In this document: piece after piece, positions 1 to 5,220 of the stretch
Layout: each line of letters starts with the position of its first letter
Numbering within the stretch: position 1 is the stretch's first letter
Assembly: GCA_018817905.1 (NCBI GenBank)
Contig: JAHISS010000030.1
Span: forward strand, 1 to 9,504
DNA from: Nanobdellota archaeon
Lineage (GTDB): Archaea; Nanobdellota; Nanobdellia; Pacearchaeales; GW2011-AR1
DNA length: 9,504 bases
Reading direction: 5' to 3'
Notes under the pieces: generated by a model
Databases searched by the model: none
Seen by the model: only the letters and a program-made list of their open reading frames with translations
What the model was told of the DNA's origin: nothing
Made by a program: the position numbers and the translations under genes

Positions 1-3
1 AAA

Positions 4-187
4 GTATCTGCTAACGGGAATTGGCTTGTTTTAAGCGATTCTCAGAGAATATTCTAAAAACCCTGTAGCGAACACCTGCAAATTGAGTTCTTTTTTAGCC
101 CATTTTCCATATAATATTTTAGGAGAATTGTAAAAAACAGCTTTTTATCCTCGATAAACGCTTTATTAGAATCCTGTTAGCAGATAC
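4..187. mobile_element. MITE-like element with 16-bp terminal inverted repeats
   Basis: The left end (4-19, GTATCTGCTAACGGGA) is the inverted complement of the right end (172-187) with one mismatch in 16. The 184-bp body is AT-rich and has no plausible coding sequence. Short length, matching ends and lack of a transposase fit a MITE. The base before the left end is A in AAA, and the right end is followed by GAAA, so a 4-bp GAAA target duplication is possible but its first base lies outside the window. The ends do not match those of the IS at 5150-6379. The right end stops only about 10 bp before the TATA box of the next gene, so insertion may have changed that gene's upstream region. Confidence 0.55.
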
Positions 188-198
188 GAAACAAAATA

Positions 199-207
199 TT
201 TATAAAG
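199..207 (+). promoter_or_regulatory. TATA box, leaderless promoter of the 242-aa membrane protein
   Basis: TTTATAAAG; the first T of TATAAA (201) lies 27 nt before the ATG at 228. This is the same spacing as for most other genes in the window and implies a leaderless mRNA. Confidence 0.6.
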
Positions 208-227
208 ATGCTATCTCTCTGAGGTAT

Positions 228-956
228 ATGAAAAAAGAGAATGTAAAAAAACTATCTGAATTTTCTCTGCTGTCTCTCTTAACGACAATCTTTTCGTTTA
301 ACTTTGTTTCTGCTTTAACTGGAAGGGAAATCACTCTAAAAACTTCTGAATTAATAACTGAAACTCTCAATTCCACAATTTTTCTAAGCACAGAATCTCT
401 TTCAAAATATCTCTTAGGTTTTCTACTTTGGATAATCATCTTTAGTATTGTCAAGAAATTGGAGCTCTTTAAATCTGAAAGATTTGGAACCCTCCTCCCA
501 ACAATTGTTTCGCTAATAATAGTCATCCTTTCATTTATCTACCTCCCAGACAATTTTGTGCAAGCAATAGTTTTACAATATGGCGCAATGGGGGCTGCAA
601 TCTTAACAATCATCCCGTTTATTATCCTTCTTTACTTTAGTTTATCGGTTTCAAAAGGATTGCTTTTGCCAAGAATAATTTGGATATTTTATGTTGTTTA
701 TTACTTTGCATTATTCGCCTACAAAATAGTAAGTAATTTTGAAGAAAAAATTCTTATTTCAGAAAACATCCCTTACGCCGCTGCAATACTCGCCGGAGTA
801 TTTGTATTTATCTTTCTAAAAGACTTAAGGAAGTGGTTATTCAAAGGACAATTAAGCGATCAACTAACAAGCGCAAAACAAGATGTAGCAGTTAGAGCTG
901 CTGGTAGGGATATTGAAAGAGATGAAGCTAAATCTCGTGGCATTACTGGAAAATAA
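228..956 (+). CDS. Polytopic membrane protein of unknown function (242 aa)
   Basis: I do not recognise a family. The N-terminus (residues 1-30) is basic and then hydrophobic, ending near VSAL, like a signal peptide or first membrane anchor. Hydrophobic segments follow at about 61-76, 88-106, 119-138, 147-169 and 182-198. The last 40 residues are charged (many K, R, E, D) and are probably cytosolic. The start is fixed by a TATA box 27 nt upstream. The next gene has a similar design (secretory N-terminus, membrane helices, charged tail) and lies 40 bp downstream with its own promoter, so the two may belong to one membrane system. That link is inference. Confidence 0.8.
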   Translation: MKKENVKKLSEFSLLSLLTTIFSFNFVSALTGREITLKTSELITETLNSTIFLSTESLSKYLLGFLLWIIIFSIVKKLELFKSERFGTLLPTIVSLIIVILSFIYLPDNFVQAIVLQYGAMGAAILTIIPFIILLYFSLSVSKGLLLPRIIWIFYVVYYFALFAYKIVSNFEEKILISENIPYAAAILAGVFVFIFLKDLRKWLFKGQLSDQLTSAKQDVAVRAAGRDIERDEAKSRGITGK

Positions 957-967
957 ACTCGGAAACC

Positions 968-976
968 TTTAAAAAA
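968..976 (+). promoter_or_regulatory. TATA-like box of the 221-aa membrane protein
   Basis: TTTAAAAAA ends about 20 nt before the ATG at 997; the distance from the first T to ATG is 29 nt. It lies in the 40-bp gap after the preceding gene. Confidence 0.5.
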
Positions 977-996
977 TCCTTACCCCATACAATTGC

Positions 997-1662
997 ATGA
1001 AAAACAAATTTCTTTTAGTATTAATCTTTCTTTTGATCTTAAATTTCCATGTCCAACAAATTCCAGCACAAGAAGTCCCAGGCCTTGACGACGCCCCGCT
1101 TGTCGGAGAAATCCAAAAAGGGAACGAGATTTATCAAAACTTCTCTGAACAACAAAACAAAACAGCTTACTTAGAACAAGAATGGGCAAAACTTCTTGAA
1201 AAAAACAAGGCGGGCAAGGTGCTGTTATTCATCGGCAGATTACTCGACCCATTTGCCCGCCTTGTGCTTCAGGTAGATTCAATTCTTTCATGGGCTTTTG
1301 TTTATTCTCTGATTCTCTGGATTGCGCTGTTTTTGTTACTCGCAAACACCATCGGTGAAATCTTCGGCAACAAATGGCTTGGAGTTCTTGTCTCTTTCAT
1401 CGTTGCCTCGCTCGTAGGAACTTCCGGCGTCATAAAACAATTCGTCTTTTTCTTTATCCCATTAATTAATTCTTTCTGGGCAGCCCTCATTGGTTTTGTT
1501 ATTGGCCTTGCCATAGCATTCTTCTTCGGAAAACTTGGAAAATTCTTCGGAAAATTCTTGAAACGCTGGAGAAAACAATCAGAAGAAGAAGAAACCAAAA
1601 AGGCACAAAAAACAATCCAAGCCCATGGAAAGGTTTCTAAAAAAGAATTAGATTCTTACTAA
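997..1662 (+). CDS. Secreted/membrane-anchored protein of unknown function (221 aa)
   Basis: Residues 1-24 form a clear signal peptide: MKNK, a hydrophobic core, and a likely cut after IPA (24). Residues 25-95 are a soluble, partly helical region rich in E, Q and K. Membrane segments follow at about 97-117, 128-155 and 160-177. The tail from 180 to 221 is strongly charged (basic RWRK, then acidic EEEE, then lysine-rich) and probably faces the cytosol. No family is recognised. It shares its general plan with the preceding membrane protein but shows no obvious sequence similarity. The TAA stop sits inside a TAAAACAACCCTCTC motif that recurs at the stop of the histone-fold gene. Confidence 0.8.
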   Translation: MKNKFLLVLIFLLILNFHVQQIPAQEVPGLDDAPLVGEIQKGNEIYQNFSEQQNKTAYLEQEWAKLLEKNKAGKVLLFIGRLLDPFARLVLQVDSILSWAFVYSLILWIALFLLLANTIGEIFGNKWLGVLVSFIVASLVGTSGVIKQFVFFFIPLINSFWAALIGFVIGLAIAFFFGKLGKFFGKFLKRWRKQSEEEETKKAQKTIQAHGKVSKKELDSY

Positions 1663-1677
1663 AACAACCCTCTCCCC
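1660..1677. repeat. Gene-end motif, copy A
   Basis: TAAAACAACCCTCTC is shared exactly with 3684-3698. Both copies overlap the TAA of a plus-strand gene and lie just beyond the stop of a minus-strand gene. On the minus strand it reads GAGAGGGTTGTTTTA, which could act as a T-rich terminator. Confidence 0.6.
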
Positions 1678-1908
1678 TCAAACACCCAACCTCAACCTCT
1701 TCAACTTCTCAAACTTCACCTTATCATTCTTCTCCAAATTCCTCCAAAAATTCTCAGCACTTTTGAATTGAGAATCAATAAACGCAGCCTGCTCTTTGCT
1801 CCACTCCGCCGCTGGATGTGTCTTGATATAATTAACCCAATACTTGATAAACCAAATTCTCTCTGCAAAATTTCTCTGCTTCTCTTTCTTTAATTCTTCA
1901 AAATTCAT
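1678..1908 (-). CDS. Small partner protein of the AbiEii-like nucleotidyltransferase (76 aa)
   Basis: The ATG at 1908 overlaps the TGA of the upstream nucleotidyltransferase gene as ATGA, so translation is probably coupled. A start six codons upstream (1926) is possible but less likely. The protein is mostly helical, basic and rich in aromatic residues (RIWFIKYWVNYIK near residues 11-24, then HPAAEWSKEQAAFIDSQ). No known domain is recognised. Its size and its fixed position after the nucleotidyltransferase make it a candidate toxin-antitoxin partner. Function is inferred from context only. Confidence 0.65.
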   Translation of the reverse strand: MNFEELKKEKQRNFAERIWFIKYWVNYIKTHPAAEWSKEQAAFIDSQFKSAENFWRNLEKNDKVKFEKLKRLRLGV

Positions 1909-2525
1909 TTTTGCAATACCCCCCATTTTCTCTCTACCTTAAACTGCCTCACAAAATATAATAACTTTTCCATGTCTAATTTATCCTTAAACAAATCATA
2001 AAGATGCTTAGCGTCCTCAAAATCCTTATCAGAACTAATCTCTTCAAGTGAACCATTAGACATCAAAGACAACTTATATGCGATTTGAAGCTCCAGGGGA
2101 GAGATAAACAAACTTTTTCCCTTCAATATTAGTTTTATCCGATTCTCAAAAGCAGTCTTGTGAATATCATTGCTAATTAATTTGAATTCTATGTTTGGCA
2201 GAGGTATTCCCTTATAAAATCTAATGGCATGCGCTCCAAGCATTTCGTACGCATCCTTGGGTTTACTAGTGTTAGCACATTCATAACCGCTTTTAACAAG
2301 ATCTTCAAATAAAATGACAAACTCAGACAAACTCATTTTTGGTATTAATAAATCAATATCCTCGCTTGCTCTTGTCCTTCCAAGAGCTATTGAAACATAA
2401 CCAGAAACAACGACATAACCAGTATGTTTCTCCAAAATATTAACAAAATCTATTGTGAACTTGTCCAACGTATCTAAAACTTTCTCTTCAAAATTTATTT
2501 CTCTTTTCTCAGCGTCATATTCCAT
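1905..2525 (-). CDS. AbiEii-like nucleotidyltransferase (206 aa)
   Basis: This resembles the AbiEii/DUF6036-type nucleotidyltransferases that act as toxins in type IV-like toxin-antitoxin or abortive-infection systems. Visible features, numbered from the start used here: VVSGYVSIALGR (39-50, replacing the usual GG motif), the metal-binding pair in EDIDLL (D56, D58), a probable third acid E113 in NIEFKL, and the C-terminal K151/KDFEDAKHL block (167-175) typical of this group. A start 19 codons upstream is open, but a TATA-like box 27 nt before 2525 supports this leaderless start. The gene overlaps its small partner by 4 bp. The transferred nucleotide and target cannot be read from sequence. 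Confidence 0.75.
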   Translation of the reverse strand: MEYDAEKREINFEEKVLDTLDKFTIDFVNILEKHTGYVVVSGYVSIALGRTRASEDIDLLIPKMSLSEFVILFEDLVKSGYECANTSKPKDAYEMLGAHAIRFYKGIPLPNIEFKLISNDIHKTAFENRIKLILKGKSLFISPLELQIAYKLSLMSNGSLEEISSDKDFEDAKHLYDLFKDKLDMEKLLYFVRQFKVERKWGVLQK

Positions 2526-2545
2526 AAAAATTAAAATCCATTCTC

Positions 2546-2575
2546 CTATAAATAACTTCCTAAAACAACATCTCC
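2546..2575 (-). promoter_or_regulatory. Junction repeat B with promoter of the AbiEii-like gene
   Basis: On the minus strand it reads GGAGATGTTGTTTTAG followed by GAAGTTATTTATAG. The first T of TTTATA (2552) is 27 nt from the start at 2525. The 30-bp segment matches 6526-6556 at 26 positions with one 1-bp insertion. Its 3' 23 bp (2546-2568) match the fen1-mntA junction (7423-7445) at 20 of 23. Confidence 0.65.
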
Positions 2576-2613
2576 AGCCCAATCCTAAAAATTAACGCAT
2601 TAACCAAAAACTG

Positions 2614-2620
2614 TATAAAT
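2614..2620 (+). promoter_or_regulatory. TATA box of the HEPN-nucleotidyltransferase-histone operon
   Basis: TATAAAT, with transcription expected to begin near 2639-2641. Short TTAAC repeats lie around it at 2592, 2600 and 2620, possibly regulator contacts. It is divergent from the AbiEii-like promoter. Confidence 0.55.
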
Positions 2621-2638
2621 TAACTATTTCTCTAACTC

Positions 2639-2938
2639 ATCGAATCTGGAGAGGAGAACCTAAAGAAAGAACGCTACAACGCCTGCGTTTCAGATTTCTT
2701 CAAAGCAATCGCAAATTTTTTAGATTATCTGATTTACATCCAGATGAAAATTCTTCCAAAGAACCACAACGAAAGATTTGACCTCCTGGATAAATATCTC
2801 CCAGAAGTCTACAAAAAAGTTTCAGAACTTTTCAAAAAATATAGAGAATCTTATAACCTCCGATTAACTAAACTTGATGCTTCGAAGGTAAAGGAATATG
2901 CTTATGAACTCAGAGATATTGTCAAAAACAAGAAATAA
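2639..2938 (+). CDS. HEPN-family protein without a normal start codon (about 99 aa)
   Basis: The first ATG (2744) would give only 64 aa, but the frame stays open back to 2636 after a TAA at 2633. It reads like the first HEPN helices: IESGEENLKKERYNACVSDF and then FKAIANFLDYLIYIQ. The part after the ATG continues with PKNHNERFDLLDKYLP and FKKYRESYNLRLTK, a pattern I associate with archaeal HEPN proteins. The TATA box at 2614 would start the mRNA at about 2640, so translation may begin at the ATC of 2639. No ATG, GTG or TTG lies in frame between 2636 and 2744. The canonical RX4-6H nuclease motif is not seen. The gene overlaps the next one by 41 bp. It could also be a slightly 5'-damaged gene or a sequencing error. 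Confidence 0.6.
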   Translation: MESGEENLKKERYNACVSDFFKAIANFLDYLIYIQMKILPKNHNERFDLLDKYLPEVYKKVSELFKKYRESYNLRLTKLDASKVKEYAYELRDIVKNKK

Positions 2939-3428
2939 ACTAAAAAGTTTATTGAAAGATAAAGATGCCTTAGATGTAATTGTTTTTGGCTCAACAGTAA
3001 AAGGTAAAACCACGCCTAATGACGTCGATATAGCTGTGATTACCAACAAAAAAATAAGTCTTGATTACGAAGATTTTCATGTTTCAGTATTATCTCCTGA
3101 TGAATTTTTCACAGGTTCCTCAACTTTGATTACAACTTTATTGAAAGAAGGATACAGTTTAAAGAATAAAAAGTCCTTTTCCGAAACCTTGGGATTTAGA
3201 AATAAAGTGTTGTTCACTTACACTCTGAGCTCCTTGAAAAACTCAGCAAAAGTAAAAATAGTAAATATTCTTAGAGGTAAAAAAACAGCAGGCATGGTTG
3301 AAGAGTGTGGTGGAAAATGGCTTGCCCCCCAAGTATTCATTTGTCCGATTTCTTCAGACCGGATATTTGAACAATTTTTTATAAACTCAAAAATAAAATT
3401 CCAAAAATCATATGTTCTAATACATTAA
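2898..3428 (+). CDS. Minimal nucleotidyltransferase with extra C-terminal domain
   Basis: This is the MNT partner of the overlapping HEPN gene. The nucleotidyltransferase core shows VIVFGSTVKGK (28-37; G31, S32) and the metal pair in NDVDIAV (D42, D44). The expected third acid in the next strand appears to be missing (FHVSVLS near 60-66). Residues about 104-176 form a second domain that aligns without gaps over about 49 residues to the C-terminus of the nucleotidyltransferase at 3719-4312 (shared G-K, then G-V-E and GGK-L positions, then P). The start could also be the ATG at 2904; AAGG sequences upstream fit either one. MNT proteins of such pairs act as antitoxins that nucleotidylate the HEPN partner, so that role is inferred here. 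Confidence 0.78.
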   Translation: MLMNSEILSKTRNKLKSLLKDKDALDVIVFGSTVKGKTTPNDVDIAVITNKKISLDYEDFHVSVLSPDEFFTGSSTLITTLLKEGYSLKNKKSFSETLGFRNKVLFTYTLSSLKNSAKVKIVNILRGKKTAGMVEECGGKWLAPQVFICPISSDRIFEQFFINSKIKFQKSYVLIH

Positions 3429-3434
3429 TCAAAA

Positions 3435-3686
3435 ATGGAAAAAAATAAAGAAAAGCTTAACACATTAATCAAAAGAAAAAATTTGAGAAAACTTTTAAAA
3501 AAAGAGGGAATAAAGAGAATAAGTGCTGAAACTTTAACCTCTATAGAAAAAACTGTTGCTGGCTTCCTAAAAGAACTTGCTCGTGCTATGAAAGAGGACG
3601 CGCTCATCAAAGGAAAAAAAACAATTAGATTAGAAAATATCAAAAACATTTCAACTAAAAAGAAAAGAGAATATCCTGAAAGTTAA
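3435..3686 (+). CDS. Archaeal histone-fold protein (83 aa)
   Basis: From residue 17 onward the protein follows the archaeal histone plan: LRKLLKKEGIKRIS (first helix and loop, like IGRIIKDAGAERVS of HMf-type histones), a long central helix at 31-58, then GKKTIRLENIKNI (60-72), equivalent to the GRKTIKAEDIELA ending. A basic 16-residue N-terminal extension (MEKNKEKLNTLIKRKN) and a basic tail are added. It begins 6 nt after the nucleotidyltransferase, so it is probably co-transcribed as a third member of the HEPN-MNT module. It may be a dedicated DNA-binding regulator or simply a variant histone. A 13-bp direct repeat (3422-3434 and 3462-3474) flanks its start. The stop lies in the same gene-end motif as at 1660. 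Confidence 0.7.
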   Translation: MEKNKEKLNTLIKRKNLRKLLKKEGIKRISAETLTSIEKTVAGFLKELARAMKEDALIKGKKTIRLENIKNISTKKKREYPES

Positions 3687-3701
3687 AACAACCCTCTCTC
3701 C
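3684..3701. repeat. Gene-end motif, copy C
   Basis: TAAAACAACCCTCTC is identical to 1660-1674. It overlaps the stop of the histone-fold gene and lies 18 bp beyond the stop of the minus-strand nucleotidyltransferase. Confidence 0.6.
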
Positions 3702-3718
3702 ACCGCCAAACTTCCCCA

Positions 3719-4312
3719 TCAAACATAAACCTCAACTATCTTCGCATTGACCTCATATTTCTTTAAAACTTTAACTACTTCTTCCCTATGTTCAACAGGA
3801 ATCATAATGCTGCTCTTTCCTAATTTCTTCCCACCTAAACTTTCAACTAAACCTTTGTATCTTTTTCCCTTAACACTAAAACCATAAAGCTTATTCAAAA
3901 ATGCTCCTCTATTTTTTCCAATACCTTGCCAAAAAATAACTGCATGCTTTTTTTCGCCTTTCCCACCAAAATTGTATCTGCCATAAAGAATTATCCCAGT
4001 GCTCTCAATACTTTTCCTTAAGTCTTTCCATTCATCTAATTTGCCAACAATAACATTTATCTTATTATCAACTCCTTTGCTCTTAAAAATCAAGCTTTCC
4101 CTGCTTTTATTAAAACTTTTCAGTAACTTTTCAATTTCCTTCTCAAATAATTTATTTTTCTTCTTAACATCGACAAAAATATCAATATCACTATCTCTCA
4201 CAGCTTCTCCCCTCGCCCCAGAGCCAAACAAAATAATACTCTTTATCTTTTCATCATTTTTCAACTCTTTAAGCAAATAAGAAACAAAATAACTCGCATA
4301 CGCTTTAATCAT
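3719..4312 (-). CDS. Minimal nucleotidyltransferase with extra C-terminal domain (197 aa)
   Basis: The N-terminal half is a minimal nucleotidyltransferase: IILFGSGARGEA (26-37; G30, S31) and RDSDIDIFVD (39-48; D42, D44). The third catalytic acid is not evident (NKINVIVG at 83-90 has no acid at the expected place). Residues about 124-197 form a domain shared with the plus-strand nucleotidyltransferase of this island, including KGLVESLGGKKL (153-164) and a proline at 172. The ATG overlaps the stop of the preceding HEPN-like gene by 4 bp, so the two are co-translated. The likely role is antitoxin or modifier of that HEPN protein, from family knowledge. The C-terminal domain might bind nucleic acid or the partner, but nothing in the sequence decides this. 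Confidence 0.78.
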   Translation of the reverse strand: MIKAYASYFVSYLLKELKNDEKIKSIILFGSGARGEAVRDSDIDIFVDVKKKNKLFEKEIEKLLKSFNKSRESLIFKSKGVDNKINVIVGKLDEWKDLRKSIESTGIILYGRYNFGGKGEKKHAVIFWQGIGKNRGAFLNKLYGFSVKGKRYKGLVESLGGKKLGKSSIMIPVEHREEVVKVLKKYEVNAKIVEVYV

Positions 4313-4716
4313 TTTCCTACCTCCTTCTTCAATTCCAAGAATAAATCTATCAACTTTTTTAGATTATCTTCAGAGACGTTAGAACCATAAACAATTTTAT
4401 TTCTCTCGCTTTCAATTTTATACGCCTTGTCCAGAAAAACATCCAGTCTTTCAACATTTTCAACAGGGCAAGTTATCTGATTACCAATTAAACTTTTAGC
4501 ATTTTCTTTTTTCTTCTTCAACCAGCGATGGTCTATCTTTCCCCCAGACTTAAAAACATCCAGCTTCTTCAAATAATTCTCAATCAGGGAAACAACCCCT
4601 GCAGAAAGAACAGAACCAAGGCGTATTTTATGAATTTCCAGCCCTCTGGAATCCTCTAAGGAAGAATTAATTTCATCTATTGCTTCATCCATGCTGTTAT
4701 TTTTCTTCTCAACCAT
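4309..4716 (-). CDS. HEPN-like partner protein (135 aa)
   Basis: A helical, charged protein encoded directly upstream of a minimal nucleotidyltransferase with a 4-bp overlap, the usual HEPN position. The segment SERNKIVYGS (103-112) resembles the HEPN active-site region, but tyrosine 110 stands where RX4H enzymes have histidine. It may be an inactive or differently acting HEPN. Other features are a central hydrophobic helix (LGSVLSAGVVSLIENYL, 33-49) and a basic stretch RWLKKKKENAK (64-74). The TATA box lies about 41 nt upstream, leaving a short leader with GAGG as ribosome-binding site. Four palindromic boxes surround this promoter, so the pair is probably autoregulated. Confidence 0.6.
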   Translation of the reverse strand: MVEKKNNSMDEAIDEINSSLEDSRGLEIHKIRLGSVLSAGVVSLIENYLKKLDVFKSGGKIDHRWLKKKKENAKSLIGNQITCPVENVERLDVFLDKAYKIESERNKIVYGSNVSEDNLKKLIDLFLELKKEVGK

Positions 4717-4810
4717 AAGACAAATGCCTCATCATCATTAAGACACTTGACTTTAAATATCTTTCCATTATTTAAGACACTTGACTTATTTCAATAAAGA
4801 CATATGTCTT
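4717..4810. promoter_or_regulatory. Four operator-like palindromic boxes around the HEPN-MNT promoter
   Basis: Four 14-bp boxes fit AAGACANNTGNCTT: 4717-4730 (AAGACAAATGCCTC), 4740-4753 and 4774-4787 (both AAGACACTTGACTT), and 4797-4810 (AAGACATATGTCTT, a perfect palindrome). Start-to-start distances are 23, 34 and 23 bp, a symmetric layout. The minus-strand TATA box (4751-4760) lies just upstream of box 2, and box 1 touches the start codon. A bound repressor would block TBP or RNA polymerase. Confidence 0.7.
4751..4760 (-). promoter_or_regulatory. TATA box of the HEPN-MNT pair
   Basis: ATATTTAAAG on the minus strand. Transcription is predicted near 4730, giving a leader of about 14 nt with GAGG before the ATG at 4716. 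Confidence 0.5.
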
Positions 4811-4880
4811 AAGGGAATTTTGCAAAATAGACCGAACACACTAAAACAGCAAAGTTTTCTTATGAGAATCTTTGAAAACA

Positions 4881-5001
4881 ACAAGTTACCCAAACCCACT
4901 GACAGTTATCCACAAATCCAATCAACTCTGTGCTCCTGATTAATTTTATTATTAATCAAGGGCTGGCTGTAATTAAAACTATTTTTCAAAAATTATATGC
5001 T
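4881..5001. repeat. Intergenic unit, copy 1
   Basis: It starts with ACAAGTTACCC, contains TTTTATTATTAATC inside a perfect 7-bp hairpin (GATTAAT, loop TTTATT, ATTAATC; 4938-4957) and ends with AAACTATTTTTCAAA and a TATA-like TTATAT. No coding sequence is seen. It shares ordered blocks with the next unit, so it is a degenerate tandem copy. Confidence 0.5.
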
Positions 5002-5149
5002 ACAAGTTACCCCGTCACCTCCATAAATCCAACTAATCCAATATTATCCAAAACTCAATTAATGTTACATCGATTGGTTTTATTATTAATCTAATGAGTT
5101 GGTTGGAAGTGAAACTATTTTTTCAAAGGATTTCATAATTTATATACTA
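5002..5149. repeat. Intergenic unit, copy 2, ending at the IS insertion point
   Basis: Blocks shared in order with copy 1 are ACAAGTTACCC, AATCCAA, TTTTATTATTAATC, AAACTATTTTTTCAAA and TTATAT. An imperfect long stem pairs 5048-5063 (TCCAAAACTCAATTA) with 5092-5107 (TAATGAGTTGGTTGGA). No ORF is seen. It could encode a structured RNA or be an old element end. The TATA-like box at 5141 would fire into the IS. Confidence 0.45.
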
Positions 5150-5182
5150 ATAGCCTATCGCATAATTCGCTAATTTTATGAA

Positions 5183-5188
5183 TATAAA
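5183..5188 (+). promoter_or_regulatory. Internal TATA box of the IS
   Basis: TATAAA, with a predicted start at about 5208-5210, inside the 3' arm of the following hairpin. The element's own mRNA would lack the 5' arm. Confidence 0.45.
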
Positions 5189-5211
5189 CCTCCTTTTCGG
5201 AGAAAAGGAGG
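5189..5211 (+). promoter_or_regulatory. Hairpin sequestering the transposase ribosome-binding site
   Basis: Perfect 10-bp stem CCTCCTTTTC / GAAAAGGAGG with loop GGA. The 3' arm contains the Shine-Dalgarno GGAGG, 9 nt before the ATG. Read-through mRNA entering the IS would fold and hide it. Confidence 0.7.
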
Positions 5212-5220
5212 TGAACAGGA

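Noticed and set aside
2541..2550. GGAG upstream of the AbiEii-like gene as a Shine-Dalgarno sequence
   Set aside because: It lies 17 nt from the ATG, overlaps the TATA region and would not be in a leaderless transcript.
4738..4787. Two identical 16-bp direct repeats as a CRISPR start
   Set aside because: Only two identical copies, too short, with further diverged palindromic copies around a promoter; operator boxes explain them better.
4817..4828. ATTTTGCAAAAT palindrome as a fifth operator
   Set aside because: It does not match the AAGACANNTGNCTT boxes and short AT-rich palindromes are expected by chance.
4842..4854. TAAAACAGCAAAG as a further copy of the gene-end motif
   Set aside because: Only TAAAACA matches well; too short to count.
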